Positions 32,601-61,893 of a stretch of 64,000 nt of DNA are shown here, in pieces. Each line of letters opens with the position of its first letter. The stretch's first letter is position 1. Source of the stretch: Paguma larvata (lineage: Eukaryota; Chordata; Mammalia; Carnivora; Viverridae); the NCBI GenBank assembly GCA_030068075.1, contig CM057843.1, positions 40,307,832 through 40,371,831 of the forward strand. Direction: 5' to 3'. The position numbers were made by a program, and so were the translations under genes. Under the pieces are notes generated by a model. It saw nothing but the letters and a program-made list of their open reading frames with translations. It ran no database searches and was not told the DNA's origin.

Positions 32601-34070
32601 TTCCTGACTATAAACGTCTCACATTTTTTATGAAGGCCAAAGTTATAAACCTCCATTCCCATGCACCCTGCCCCCCCCGCCCACACACACACCTGGCAGT
32701 CCCACTAGTCAGCACTGACAAGAGTGGGCTCTGGAGGGATGTTGAGCCCCAACAAAGGAGCAAAGGAGGGGGAATGTGATCCCCTTGAGAGCAGAAATGG
32801 AGATACGGAAACCTAAGGTTTCCTTGGACCCGACCCTGGCCCAGGCCTACGCCCAGCCCCACCCTCCGGCCTTGAGAGATACCAGGGTAAAGTGCAGGTG
32901 ACCATGGGGGCTGGGTCCCGTGGCTGCCATGATGCACCCCCTAAGCCATGGTGGGGATGGGTAGTGAGACCCTGAAACTGAGCAGTGAGAGGAGGGCCAC
33001 TAAGAGCCCCCTGCCCCGATCCTGCTGTGTCCGCAGTGGCCTTGAACTTCCAGACACCAGGCTACGAGATGGACCTCAATGCTGGGCGCTTCCTCGTCAA
33101 TGGGCAGTGCGGCTACGTCCTGAAACCTGCCTGCCTGCGACAGCCCGACACAACTTTTGACCCCGAGTGTCCTGGACCCCCCAGAACTACTCTCACCATC
33201 CAGGTCAGCAGCCTGGACCAACCCTACTCTGGGGTCCCAGCTGGTTCTGGAGAGGTCCTAGTCTACAGGGCGCCAGCCCGAACGGCTTGGTGTGAGGGCG
33301 GTCTGAGTCTCAGTCCCATGCGGGGAGGCTCAGGGTGAGTGCTGAGGGCAAGGGGCTTCCCACCCTAACAGAGGGGTGGGCAGGCATGGGCCCTGGCGGG
33401 GGCCGGACCAAAGCTCGCCTTCATCCCCTTCAGGTTCTGACTGCGCAGCAGCTGCCCAAGCTGAACACCGAGAAGCCAAACTCCATCGTGGACCCCCTGG
33501 TGCGGGTCGAGATCCACGGCGTGCCCGCGGACTGTGCTCGAAAGGAGACCAACTACGTGCTCAACAACGGTGGGTGGGCCTGCTGGTGGGAGTAGGGTGG
33601 GCCTGGGGGCCAGCTGCCTCCTGACTGCCAGGCCTGCACCCTAGGCTTCAACCCCCGCTGGGGGCAGACCCTGCAGTTCCAGCTGCGGGCTCCAGAGCTG
33701 GTCCTGGTCCGGTTCGTGGTGGAAGATTACGACACCACCTCCCCCAATGACTTTGTGGGCCAGTTTACGCTGCCGCTCAACAGTCTGAAGCAAGGTTGGT
33801 GGGGATGGAAAGGGACTGGGGTCTGGCCCTCCAAGACCCTGGTCACCGGGGCTTGCATCTCCTCTGAGAGCTTGCCCTCCCCTCCCCCGAGCCCTGGGGT
33901 GGGATGTGGTCCGTGCCCCCACGGCCCAGGCCCGGCGGGGTCAGGGACACAGCACCTGAGGCGTGGCTCCCCTCCCCACAGGGTACCGCCACATCCACCT
34001 GCTTTCCAAGGACGGGGCCTCACTGTCGCCAGCCACACTCTTCGTCCACGTCCGCATCCAGCGCTTCTGA
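16634..34070 (+). CDS. PLCD3: PLCD3, phosphoinositide phospholipase C delta-3
   Basis: Fifteen exons: 16634-16772, 25825-25986, 26099-26327, 26611-26740, 27716-27944, 28390-28591, 28771-28915, 29920-30072, 31191-31331, 31449-31599, 32311-32427, 33037-33203, 33434-33569, 33645-33794 and 33982-34070. They sum to 2340 nt, or 779 residues (human 789), with every phase consistent. The enzyme cleaves PI(4,5)P2 to IP3 and diacylglycerol in a Ca2+-dependent way at membranes. Order of domains: short basic/proline-rich N-terminus, PH (about 50-170), EF-hands ([12 protein letters not shown] near 187), catalytic X box (about 335-460), acidic linker ([16 protein letters not shown], exon 9), Y box (about 510-625), C2 (about 640-760). 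Catalytic His344 and His389 and Ca2+ ligands Asn345, Glu374, Asp376 and Glu423 are all present by alignment to PLC-delta-1 numbering. Intron 3 is AT-AC; the others are GT-AG. Confidence 0.97.
17380..17540 (-). mobile_element. MIR SINE
   Basis: Antisense MIR core: CCCATTTCACAGATGAGAAA, then 'aggatttgtcaatgactgcacggctgg'. Boundaries are approximate. Confidence 0.6.
17647..17694. repeat. alternating pyrimidine-purine tract, (TG)n(CG)n
   Basis: 48 bases of unbroken pyrimidine-purine alternation: TG repeats passing into CGCGCGCGCA and then CGTGCGTGTGCACG. It lies in PLCD3 intron 1. Confidence 0.95.
18015..18130. mobile_element. L2-like LINE remnant
   Basis: Matches the common old-repeat signature 'cattcagcagacatttattgggtgcc...tgctctgtcctgggattc...gacaaacaag...cttgccctttagagagct'. 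Family assignment is from memory. Confidence 0.4.
18745..18895. mobile_element. L2-like LINE remnant
   Basis: Same signature as the preceding L2-like remnant: 'cattccacacacttttgc...ccctgtgccaggggcc...gagatgaataac...' followed by a degraded 'gggagcgcgccatttagtag'. Confidence 0.35.
19695..19900 (-). mobile_element. MIR SINE
   Basis: Antisense MIR with its distal part: 'atgcccagcgcttttcacatattagctcatttaatgcccac', then CATTTTACAAAGGAGAAACC and GGATCTGAACCCAGGTGTC. Confidence 0.75.
20941..21010. repeat. (CA)n tract with degenerate 12-13 bp minisatellite
   Basis: A CA run (about 20942-20970) followed by three near-copies of CAGTGCACACACCC-type units. It lies in PLCD3 intron 1. Confidence 0.8.
21755..22335 (-). 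mobile_element. old L1 fragment (L1M type), antisense
   Basis: Contains antisense hallmarks of the 3' part of mammalian L1 ORF2 and 3' UTR: 'attcacatatcacacaactcaccccttt', then GCCGAATAATATTCCGCGG and CCATTCATCTGTTGATGGAC followed by TCTGGGTTGTTTCTATC. It is decayed and not coding. Confidence 0.8.
22738..22774. repeat. (TG)n tract
   Basis: Interrupted TG/CG dinucleotide run in PLCD3 intron 1. Confidence 0.9.
23669..23888 (+). mobile_element. felid CAN-SINE with 19-bp target duplication
   Basis: Full-length SINEC_Fc-type element. The flanking duplication AAGGAAAGGACAGAGAGGG is perfect (23652-23670 and 23887-23905), so the insertion is fairly young. It is in PLCD3 intron 1. Confidence 0.95.
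24700..25045. mobile_element. MIR remnants, antisense then sense
   Basis: At 24700-24800 the antisense core 'gagaacatgaggcttaggtaac...ctgtgtaactcagaagtgacag'; at 24940-25045 a sense core 'gttcgaagcctgctcccgccacttcac...gcaagtcacttaagcttctctg'. Both are degraded. Confidence 0.5.
26328..26610 (+). other. PLCD3: PLCD3 intron 3: AT-AC, U12-type minor-spliceosome intron
   Basis: The exon 3/4 junction that restores the conserved protein ([14 protein letters not shown]) requires an intron starting ATATCCTG and ending CACAC. ATATCCTG matches the U12 5' splice site ATATCCTT at seven of eight positions. TTCCTGAGC at 26594-26602 resembles the U12 branch site TTCCTTAAC and puts the branch A about 10 bases from the end, the normal short distance. 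There is no GT or AG pair that preserves the frame here. The 5' part contains a G-rich tract (26339-26377). Confidence 0.85.
26835..27715 (+). other. PLCD3 intron 4, distal part
   Basis: Unique intronic sequence apart from a sense MIR at about 27515-27650 ('aatcccagccctgcaatttaccagctgtgtgagcc'). No further feature was seen. Confidence 0.5.
28005..28155 (+). mobile_element. MIR SINE (degraded)
   Basis: Sense MIR-like stretch ('gggcacgttacctcgcctcttggagactcggtc...gtggaatggcagagtcgtgcaccttcctcacggggtt'). CpG-rich decay makes boundaries uncertain. Confidence 0.4.
28164..28273 (+). mobile_element. short CAN-SINE in PLCD3 intron 5
   Basis: tRNA-head-only SINEC variant: GGGGCACCTGGCCGGCTCGG, CTCTTGATCTCGGGGTTGTG, GTGTAGAGATTAC. 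Flanked by ACTTAAG on both sides (28157-28163 and 28274-28280). Confidence 0.85.
29154..29343 (-). mobile_element. felid CAN-SINE, antisense
   Basis: Reverse complement of the SINEC_Fc body: poly-T, GAGAGAGAGGGAGAGA, AAGCAGGCTCTGCAG, GAGATCATGACCTGAGC, then GGCGCCCC at the end. It lies in PLCD3 intron 7. Confidence 0.93.
29468..29600 (+). mobile_element. short CAN-SINE with poly-A tail
   Basis: GGGGCGCCCAGCTGGCTCGG, CTCTTGATCTCGGGGTCATG, GTATAGAGATTACTG and an A-rich tail to 29600. It lies in PLCD3 intron 7. Confidence 0.9.
30642..30674. repeat. (TG)n tract
   Basis: Interrupted TG repeat in PLCD3 intron 8. Confidence 0.9.
30675..31100 (-). mobile_element. old L1 fragment, antisense (degraded)
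   Basis: A weak antisense L1M signature: 'tttttccagaactttcccatgtgtacat' and later 'ccagtcccgtgatgatgggtctatacgtcgttgcccatttttt', which parallels the common 'ccagtcccctattgatggacatttaggttgtttcc'. It fills most of the distal part of PLCD3 intron 8. Confidence 0.5.
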
Positions 34071-34677
34071 GGCCCGGACGGACCCACCCTGGGGTTCCTC
34101 GGGTGCCAGTCTACATCCCGGGGCAGGGGCTCCCCCTCCGCAGCGGAGGGGTGGTGGGAGGACCAGACCCTCCAGCCTGCTCGCTTTGTCCCCGCTCGCT
34201 AGCCTCCGGTCTCAACTGGGTGCTGGGAGGTGGCCTCGGCCCCTCCTGAGAACAGGCATTTGCTCTTTTCCCTACAACCCTGGAGCCTTGAGATGGCCCC
34301 AGCTCCGGGGAGTCTCGGCCCACTCCCGCGTCGCGGGAGAGCTAGGGCTGTTGTTGCCAGATTTGAGGAAGGCACATGAGCCCTCAGCTCTTCTCTGCCC
34401 CCCACCCCGGGGGACCCATCCCAGCCTCCTTTCCCCAAAGCAGTCCAGCCCCCTCCTTGTCCCCCAGCCCACGCCAGGCATTAGCTGCCCCCAAGGCCCT
34501 CCCCTCGCCTGGCTTTCCTGGGCTCCCCCCTCAAGCTCTTGAACCTGAGCTCCCTTCTCTTCTTAAATCAAGAAGGGAAAGCCGAGGAAACCTGGGAGTA
34601 GGTTTTAACTGGTGCCACAAAAGAGCCCTGGAGCGGACAGTAGAACAAGACCATCGATTTTAAAAACTAAAGAAGCA

Positions 34678-34873
34678 GGGGCACCTGGGTGGCTCAGTCG
34701 GTTAAGTGTCTGACTTTAGCTCAGGTCATGATCTCGCGGTCCATGAGTTCAGGCCCCGCATTGGGCTCTGTGCCAACAGCCTGGAGCCTGCTTCAGATTC
34801 TGTGTCTCCCTCTCTCTCTGCCCCTCCCCCTCCCCTGCTCATGCTGTTTCTAAATAAATGTTTAAAAAAAAAA
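34678..34873 (+). mobile_element. felid CAN-SINE in the PLCD3 3' UTR
   Basis: Full-length SINEC_Fc-type element about 600 bases after the stop codon: GGGGCACCTGGGTGGCTCAG head, CT-rich segment, TAAATAAATG and A-tail, followed by a T-rich run. Confidence 0.95.
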
Positions 34874-34887
34874 TTTTTTTTTTTTTT

Positions 34888-34893
34888 AATAAA
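34888..34893 (+). terminator. candidate PLCD3 poly(A) signal
   Basis: AATAAA in the context TTTAATAAAGCAAG, immediately 3' of the SINE. It is the best plus-strand signal seen after the PLCD3 stop. Confidence 0.4.
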
Positions 34894-34910
34894 GCAAGTT
34901 TACCACTGCC

Positions 34911-36930
34911 GCACCCTAACCACCTCTGAGGTCATACCTGCAGGCCCATGAGGAGGGATGAGGGCAGAGTCCCTTGGGTTCCCTCCCCCAGCAGGGCTTG
35001 GATTTGTCTAAGATAGCCAGGGAGTGGGTGGGAGGGGTGGAGGAGGTACTGCAGCTCAAAATAGCCTGACCCCTCCTCCTGGCTTAGAGCTGCTTCCAGC
35101 ATCACAGGACTGTGGGGACATCAACTCACAAGTTCCTTTGCCCCCCAACCATGAAGGGCCTTGAATGGGAAGGGGGCAGGGGGGAACTTCTGCCAGGGAA
35201 GGACTATTTAATGGCCCTAAAGGGGATGGGGACAGGACTGACAGACCCCTCCCTTTCTGGGTTCAGCTGCGTTCGAGGCCTCTATTCAGTAGACAAATCC
35301 CAGAGACTTGGGGCTCTCCTTCCACCAGGTAGCCAGCCTTTTAGACGAAGGCCTAGAAACCAGCTGGCTGCTCGGAGATGCCCGGAGCCGCTGAGGGAGA
35401 GTGCCGAGACACCAGATGGCAGGCTTTAGAGAAAACTGGCCAGAAAAGGGACTTCCTGGGCTTCAGTGTGGAGCTCCATCAGGCAAAAGCACCAACACTG
35501 AACCAGGGCAGAGCTCGAGGGCAGTTCCTGGCTTGGGACGGCGCCAGGCTAGGGCTTGAACTGGCCCCATAGAACCCAGGGCTGGGCAGTCTCTACCTTC
35601 CTACAGCCCATGATCTGATGCAGGAAGTGACAGCCTCCCTCCCTCTGCCCTGTGTTCATGCTCTCATGCTCGGTGGCATTGGTTCTGATGAATTCACGTC
35701 TAAAAGAATGCTTAGACCCTGAAGGGGTTCAGAAGGCTCCCCATCCAGGAACCACGAAGGAACAGACCAGGCAGCCTGGATACCTGGTCCTCGGGGCTGC
35801 AGGAAGCCAGGTAGCCAAACCGCGGGCCTGGGGTGGGAGGCACAGGCGAGGCTGAGTCCGGTCATGGTGTACATACATAGAGCAGTCAGAACTGTCCCGT
35901 CCCTGCAGGGCCGGCTCTGGTGAGGGCCTGTGTGGAGAGTCCTGTCGTCAGGTGAGCACTGGACGCTGGGCTGAGCCCCCATTCCTGCTTCTCTGGTTTG
36001 GCATAGCAAGAGAGTTCCTGCTAGGGTGAGCCCCCATGCTGGAAAGTCGGCCTTGAAAGGGCAAGTCTTCAATGCAGGGAATTTGGTGGGAATGGATTAT
36101 AAGAGGTGGAGGCAAAGAAGTCACTTGTAACTCAGGTCCCTGGGTGACCACCCGCAGGGCTCCGTTCTCAGCCCAAATCTAAGGGTGGGAACGAAGGTGC
36201 TCGTGACCTGCTGGGGGAGGGGAAGGACACAGGGCAAGTTCAGGAGGGGTCAGGAGTCCTCTGGGAGGAGGTCCTGTGTCCTCTCAGGCTGCAGCTCAGG
36301 GCCAGATTCCCTGGGAAAGGACTAGGAGGCACCAGTCACAGGGCGCCTGAAAGCAGCACAGGGTCAGGGAATGGATGGAAAGTTCTAGAGGGAGTGAGCG
36401 GGGGAATGAGAAGTTTAAATGCAGTTGCTGGGGCCCTTCCTCGGAGAGAAGGTTCAGTAGCTGTGCGGCGGGCCTGGCGACCTGCAGGGTTACCCCTCGT
36501 GGCTCGACAAAACCATCCGGCCGCTGGCCCAGAAAGGGAGGAGTGGGACAGGGCAGGGCCCCTCCCTCAGGGGAGCCACTGCTGACCTGGGCCTGGGGGG
36601 GTGCTCTGCTCTCAGCTGCGGAAGCCAGGGACGGGCCCCTCCGCCAAGGTGCCCCAGTGTTGGCCCAGAAGCCAGCTGCCCCTCTTACACAGAGTGAACC
36701 TGGGTCAGCACCAACTCCTCACAAGCGGAGGGGAGAAGTCAGGGGGAAAAGAGCCAGTTCTGCCCTGAAAGGAGTACCTTGCCAAAGCAAAGTATTCAAA
36801 GACTGCCTCCATGGACTGGTCACGAGGGGCTCTCCTGCAGGGCCCTGTGGCCCTCAGAGAGGCTGCTCTAGCCCGGGCCATGGATTCTGTTCCACTGCCA
36901 CCTGCTGACCCGAGGAATGCCAGGGCAGAG
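34911..36930. other. PLCD3/NMT1 tail-to-tail interval
   Basis: No gene or recent repeat recognised; moderately GC-rich unique sequence. It is either distal PLCD3 3' UTR or a short intergenic gap. A CTCF-like core with one mismatch (TGCCACCTGCTGA) lies at 36896-36908, next to the NMT1 poly(A) signal. Confidence 0.5.
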
Positions 36931-36951
36931 AGGTTTGGTTCAGCTGCTTCC

Positions 36952-36957
36952 TTTATT
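36952..36957 (-). terminator. NMT1 poly(A) signal
   Basis: AATAAA on the minus strand (TCTAATAAAGGAAGC), about 3.4 kb past the NMT1 stop. The distance agrees with the long 3' UTR of human NMT1 as I recall it. Confidence 0.75.
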
Positions 36958-39900
36958 AGAAACAAGTGAGATGTAACCAGTGGAACTACAATGCGTTTGG
37001 TACTTCCCCCGCCCTGGAAACGGATGCCCCTCCCACAGCCCAGACAAAAGTGAAGCTCCCCCCCGTCGCGGTTCCCAGGTTCGGCTCCTTGCCTGCAGTT
37101 AGTATTTTTGAATTTAATTGAATGAGACTGTCCCACGCAGCCTCCTGGGGGACAGCTTGTTGGTGGGCCTGCGTTTGCTTTGAGGTGGGGCAAAACCGAA
37201 GACGGCTCTGGTTCTAGGGTGGGTGGGCCAGGCCACGAGATGGCTGCCCACCCCCCAGACCCCCGCGCCCCGGTGGGCAGGCCCCGGCCAGGGGTGTGCT
37301 CCTGCCCCCTCCCCTGGCCCGACAGTCAGGCCCTCACACTCTCCCAGACTGCAGCTCTGTGAAGCTACCCAGGCCTTTGGCCATCTCTTCGGTTGGTTAA
37401 ATGCTGGTCATCTTTGGGCAAAGAATTCAGACCACGGACTCCCACGTCTAGGCTTCAGTGAGCAGCAATAAGGGTGGGAGCCGTGGCAGTTAGGTGAGAG
37501 TTGCAGGCAAGGTCTGAATTTCCCATAAAACCTGGATGCTGAGGTGGCTCGGTGGGGGCCAGCCTTCAAAACAAACATTAGCATCTTTGAAAGGAGGCAT
37601 GTGCGGGGGAAACGAGCCCTATGTACACCTCCATCCAGAACTGAGGCCTCCTTTCTACCCAGCTTTCTCCCCTACAAAGAGGTCGGGGGGCCATGGGAAT
37701 GTGCCAGGGGGTCAAATGTAGAGTCAATCCAAAAGCAGGAGGCAAATGTCTGGAAACACGGAGTCCAAAAGCCCAGTGGTGGCAGCAAGGAGTACTGGTG
37801 GCAGAGGGTGAGGGCCACCCCTGGGACAACTTCCAACAACAGCTGCCTGAGGCAGGTCCCGGGTGATGAGCTCGGAGGTCCCAGGGTCTGTCCCTTGTTT
37901 GGTTCAAGCCAGCATGTCCACCATCCTGCAGGGCTCCTCGTGGGGAGCCCTGAACCCCAAGCAACGCTTCTCTCTGAGCTCTCTGACCAGAAGTCCTGGG
38001 AGGGGTTGAGTGAAGAAACGGATCTGTTTGGACAAAAAGAGAGACGAACAGCAGGCACCAAGCCGACTCCCGCAGACCCGCGAGGCAGTGTGGAGGGCCA
38101 GGCAGGGTGCCTACCGTGCAGAGTCCGAAGAGCAGGCCACATAGTTTTAGAGGGAGACACGGGGGCCTCTCCAGGAGATCTGTTTCTTCTAGAGCAGCCA
38201 CGGACTCACAGTTCCCATGCCAGGACCGGGTCGGCCAAAGCAAAGCTCACTCCAGGGGCTGTTGTGCACCCCAACTCTCAGCAGGCAGCCTGGACTGGGA
38301 CGTGGCCCCGAGCTGCCCAGGCCTATGATGGGGAACCTTTCCAAGTTCGAGGTCCTGCCCAAGGTAGGAGCGAGTCAGGCGCTTTGCTCTTTGATATCCT
38401 CAGGTGCCAGCACACGGTGAGCTGCTCTGGGACTCCGGGCGCCGGGCGTCTGATGTCTGTGAGGCTGTAAGGCAAGCCCATGTCTCTCCGACTCCTCCCG
38501 TCTGCGGAATGCAGTGCACATCTTGCTAACAACAGCAGCTTCTTTGGTCTGGGTATCTTGGAGTCAAGGAGTCAAAGGCCAGCCACAATGATCGCTGGTG
38601 CATGCAGTGGGCAGCACAGGGACAACGAGGAGAAGGGAGGCCCCTAGAGGCCGCTGACGAAAATGCAATGCGCTGGAGTGGCAGCGACAGCAGTCTGTGC
38701 AGTGGGCAGCGCAGGTGGCGCGGCCCCCAGCCCAAGCACACGGTTTCCTGCAGCTCTGGGGACTCTGCACAGCTAGCCTCTGGTACACCTCGCCAGAACC
38801 CACAGCCCGAAACTCAGCTCCGTCAGCCTGCAGAGCACGGCTTCCATCAGCGGGAGCAGGCTAAGCCTTGCCTCCTGGCTAAGGCTTCCTTCCCCCCACA
38901 AGTAGCCAAGAAGTGCAAGCGGCCAGGAAACGGGCCCACGCCACCTCCGTTTACTTCCTCCTAGAGCAGTTACACACATGCCTGGATGTGGGCTGCTGAC
39001 AGCTCCACAGCCCAATCCTCCCCGAGCTACCTGACCGAGCACGACTGAGGAATGCCTGCACTGACAGCCTCGTGACCTGAGGCTCCACCACTCGGGGAGA
39101 CCGGCAGCATCGGTAGCCATCATCACCACCACAAAAATCCACGAGGCATCATCAGCGAATATCGGACTCAGACAACGGCGACACGAGATCGTTTCTGCGG
39201 TCAAATGCGGATCGGTGTCTGGCCACCGCTCCTTGCCACGACTTGCAGGTTGCGCATCTTGGAAAGGAGCACGAGAGCTGGCTAAACAGACTGGAAGGCA
39301 CAGGCCACGGGCTGGTGGCTGAAGGGCTCCGAGTATCGGCCCCGCGCCATCCTTGGCCAGACACCCTAGGACTGTCTGGGTGCTGGCTCTTTGCTCTAAG
39401 ATGAGCTAAGCAGGGATTGCACTGGTACGGTCTCCACAAGGTCCCAGATGCTACAAGGAGGTCAAAGGTCCCCTTCAAACTGCCAGTCACCCCAGGCAGT
39501 GGAAAATCAATCTCACAGGGGACTCATCCGTATAAAGTTGGCAACAGCTGGCTAAAGAGCCCTTTAAAATCAGTTGGCAGGATGACTTCCCACAGGGAGC
39601 AGAGCGAGGAGGGAAGAAGTAAAAGAAATCTGTTTCCACAGACGGTCCCCGCCGCCCAGTTTCAGACTGCAGAAAAGGGCCGGCCCCTGCAGGACAGCCT
39701 CTGAGGAGGGGCAGCCCCGCCCAAGCTCCAGTTCTGGGAGCTCTGAGCCCGCCCCAAGCTCAGCACAGTCCCTCCACCTTACCCTACCTTCTCGAAGAGA
39801 ATCACTCCAGCCCATCCAGAAGGGAGGCCGGTTAAGATTCCCCACGTCCTCTTTCTCCTGCTCCCCTACGAAAAGTCAATGCCTGCCTTCAGAACGAAAC

Positions 39901-40028
39901 AAGCCACTGTACCAGTATGTGTCTGTCTGGCACTGTCCTTGCATCCTAATTTTGCGGAATGATCTGGATTGTTTTTCATTAGAGACCGAGCATCCTTGTA
40001 CATTTGGAACATGAAAGATATTTAAAAT

Positions 40029-40061
40029 ATTTATATATATATAATATATATATATATATAT
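40029..40061. repeat. (TA)n tract in the NMT1 3' UTR
   Basis: Alternating TA with one AAT interruption; a likely polymorphic and unstable A/T site. Confidence 0.9.
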
Positions 40062-40388
40062 ACTTTTATTATTCACCCGTTAACTCCATAATATGCCAAT
40101 CACGAGCTAGTTTTCAGCAGTTACATTCCCTTGATCACGGCTGCGTGAGGATGTGATTAATTGGAAAACAGGGAGACCAGAGACACGGCCGGAGGTGACA
40201 TCGCGCAGCCTACGCCATCACAATGCAATACAATTGTCAAGTTCAGCGGCGGTTTGGTAAAGCCGGTTCAGTTCTGTTCCCTTTGCCAGGGGTTCTCACA
40301 TTTGTGAAAATTGGACCGACAAGTGGTGGGGTTCCATTTCCTGGTTTGAATTCTCAGTGGCTTTATCCAGAATCTCACTGGCACCTGA

Positions 40389-59494
<19,106 letters not shown>

Positions 59495-60499
59495 CTACAC
59501 TGACAAAGAACTTTCTGTGGAGCCAGACCTTCCTTAATCAGGCCTGTTGGCTTCAAAAGCCGACCAGAGAATCCAGGTCCCAGAGAGGCATTTGGAGGAC
59601 ACCAGCAGACACAGCTCTCCTCACTCCCGCCAGCTCTGGGGACGGAGAGGGTGGTGGTGGGGGTGGTGGGCGTGGTGGTGGGAGTGGGGTGGGAGAGGGG
59701 AGCCTGCACGAGAAATGTCCTATTTGTTTGGAAGGACCTTTTCAATTCTTGCTTTTATTTTATGTGTTTATTTTCTCCAGAATGCCAGAGTGCTGGCCCC
59801 AGAGGCAAATGATAATTGTTAGCAGGGCATTCACACCACCAATACTTCCTCATTTAAAATGATGACAGCCCATAGCAGTCTTTTTGGAAACCTTCCTCGC
59901 CCCCACTCCCACCCTCCCACTGCACTGGGTCTAGCTGGATCTAGAGCTCAAGGCAGCGCTGGAAAGGGAGGAATGAGGAAAAAGGCAGGTGTGCCTTGCT
60001 GCGATCTGTGTCCAAGCTAGGCAGACAACCACGAGAACTGCCTACGTCAAGCCTGCAGGACCGAGGACGACGGTTAGCTGGCTCGGACTGGGTGATTACC
60101 GCGGGCAAAACCCTTACTGGGAGTCTGGGGAAGACGACAATGAAGCACCCGCCACTGCCGCCACAGAGAGATTACGTGAAACACGCCTGCGAGCCTCCCG
60201 AAGGCGACTTCCTCGTGCTGTTTCCCTCTGCGTGACACGCCCAACGAATGCAGCAAGAACAGTCTCTTAGCCACATCCAACCGTCTCCAACAGCCTTTAT
60301 TATTGTTTTCTATCAGTATCTCTACTGACACACAAATCATATGTTATACTGTGTTTTTTTTGACATTTTCCATTCATTTGCTCCCTAATTCTTGCTGACT
60401 TCTGGTTTTCCTTTATTTTATCTTTGTATTGGGTTTCCTTTATTTTATGGATGAATTTTAAGGCTGACTTTGCATCAAGCTTTGCTCATTATGGTTGTA

Positions 60500-60816
60500 C
60501 AGTTGACCCTTGAGCAACACAGGGGTTAGGGTGCCAATCTCCCACACAGTTGAAAATCTGCCTGTAACTTTTAACTCCCCAAAGTCTTAACTACTAATAG
60601 CCTACTGTTGACGAGAAGCCTTACCGATAACATAAAGTCAGTTAACACAGATTTTGTAGTTATATGTATTATACACTGTATTCTTAAAATAAGCTAAAAA
60701 AAAGAAAAGATTATCAAGGAAGTCCTAAGGAAAATACATTCATAGGGCTGTGCTGTCACAAGCCTGCGTATAAGCGGACCTGTGCCGTTCAAACCCGTGC
60801 TGTTCGTGGGTCACCT
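60500..60816. mobile_element. Tigger-like (Tc1/mariner) MITE
   Basis: Left end CAGTTGACCCTTGAGCAACA; the right end, read in reverse, is AGGTGACCCACGAACAGCAC followed by GGGTTTGAA, the matching inverted terminus. TA flanks the left end. Confidence 0.75.
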
Positions 60817-61632
60817 ATGGCTGGTGTCTGCCATGTCTAAACTGGTTTTGGCACCGCCAGCCCAGGAGCAATGCCAAATGCTATTCTGCCATCTTCCTTG
60901 GAAATCTTTCATTAAAAAGTCAAAATGAGCAGTCCTGCCCGAGACTACAGTGAGCCCTAATCTGCAGGATCAGCTAAGGGCAGGGCTTTAACTATATACT
61001 CCAGATAGCCAATTTTCAAAGAATCAAAATAGTATAAAATACATTTTCCATACCATCATGGTAAATTCCATTTAAGGTTTATTGTGTAATTCAGAAAGTC
61101 TTCCTGGTCTTAAATGCCTTGGGGTGATTATGAATATTAATTATCCTCTCTCAGCAAGTGGTACTGTGTAGGGAGAAGGCAACCTGCAGCCACTTCCTGT
61201 TGGGAGACGTAGCACTGGCGTCCAGGCTTCATGACCTTATACTTAGACTGAAGTTACCGCCAGCCTTTCTGGATCTCCCTGACTTCATAATCTTTCTGCA
61301 TCATCCTAAACTCTATTCAGCTGTGGGACTTACCTCAGTGAAAAGGGTTTCCATGCTAGAAAGCGTGTCCTTCCCACGCTAGAAAGCCTACAGTGATGGC
61401 AGCCTCTTATCCTGGCCCAGAGCCTTCCCTAGGCCCAGGCTTCAGTTCCCAGCTCATTCATTCTCACCTCGCCCTGCTCTGTGATAACTGCCTACACCCA
61501 TCTGCCAGGCCTCTCAATGGTCCCTGATGCAGAGAGACCACAGAGTCAGGTCCACTAAAGGCTGGAGGTTACCTTGGTCCAAGGGTAAGGTCATGAAGTC
61601 TGGATGCAAGTACAACTCCTAGGTATTATCTT

Positions 61633-61702
61633 CTTTTTTTTTAATTTTTTTTTAAGTTTATTTATTTTGAGAGACACAGAGAGAGCTCTAGCAGAGGAGG
61701 AG

Positions 61703-61763
<61 letters not shown>

Positions 61764-61893
61764 ATCCCAAGTAGGCTCTGCAGGGTCAGCACAGAGCCCG
61801 ACGTGGGGCTCGAACTCCTGAAACTGTGAGATCATGACCTGAGCCAAAACCAAGAGTTGGAGGCTTAACTGACTGAACCACCCAGGTGCCCCT
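61633..61893 (-). mobile_element. felid CAN-SINE, antisense, with expanded (GA)n
   Basis: SINEC_Fc with the CT-rich segment expanded to about 65 bases of GA on this strand (61697-61763). Target duplication CTAGGTAYTATCTT at 61619-61632 and 61894-61907. Confidence 0.94.

Larger units (their letters stand above)
34071..34910 (+). other. PLCD3 3' UTR (at least the proximal part)
   Basis: Follows the PLCD3 stop without any splice signal. It carries a felid SINE and then AATAAA at 34888-34893. In human the PLCD3 and NMT1 3' ends overlap slightly, so the transcript may also continue to about 36950; no AATAAA was seen on the plus strand near there. Confidence 0.5.
36935..40388 (-). other. NMT1 3' UTR (about 3.45 kb)
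   Basis: Untranslated last-exon sequence after the stop at 40389. It is notable only for an A/T dinucleotide tract at 40029-40061. The open frames on either strand resemble nothing known. Confidence 0.7.
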
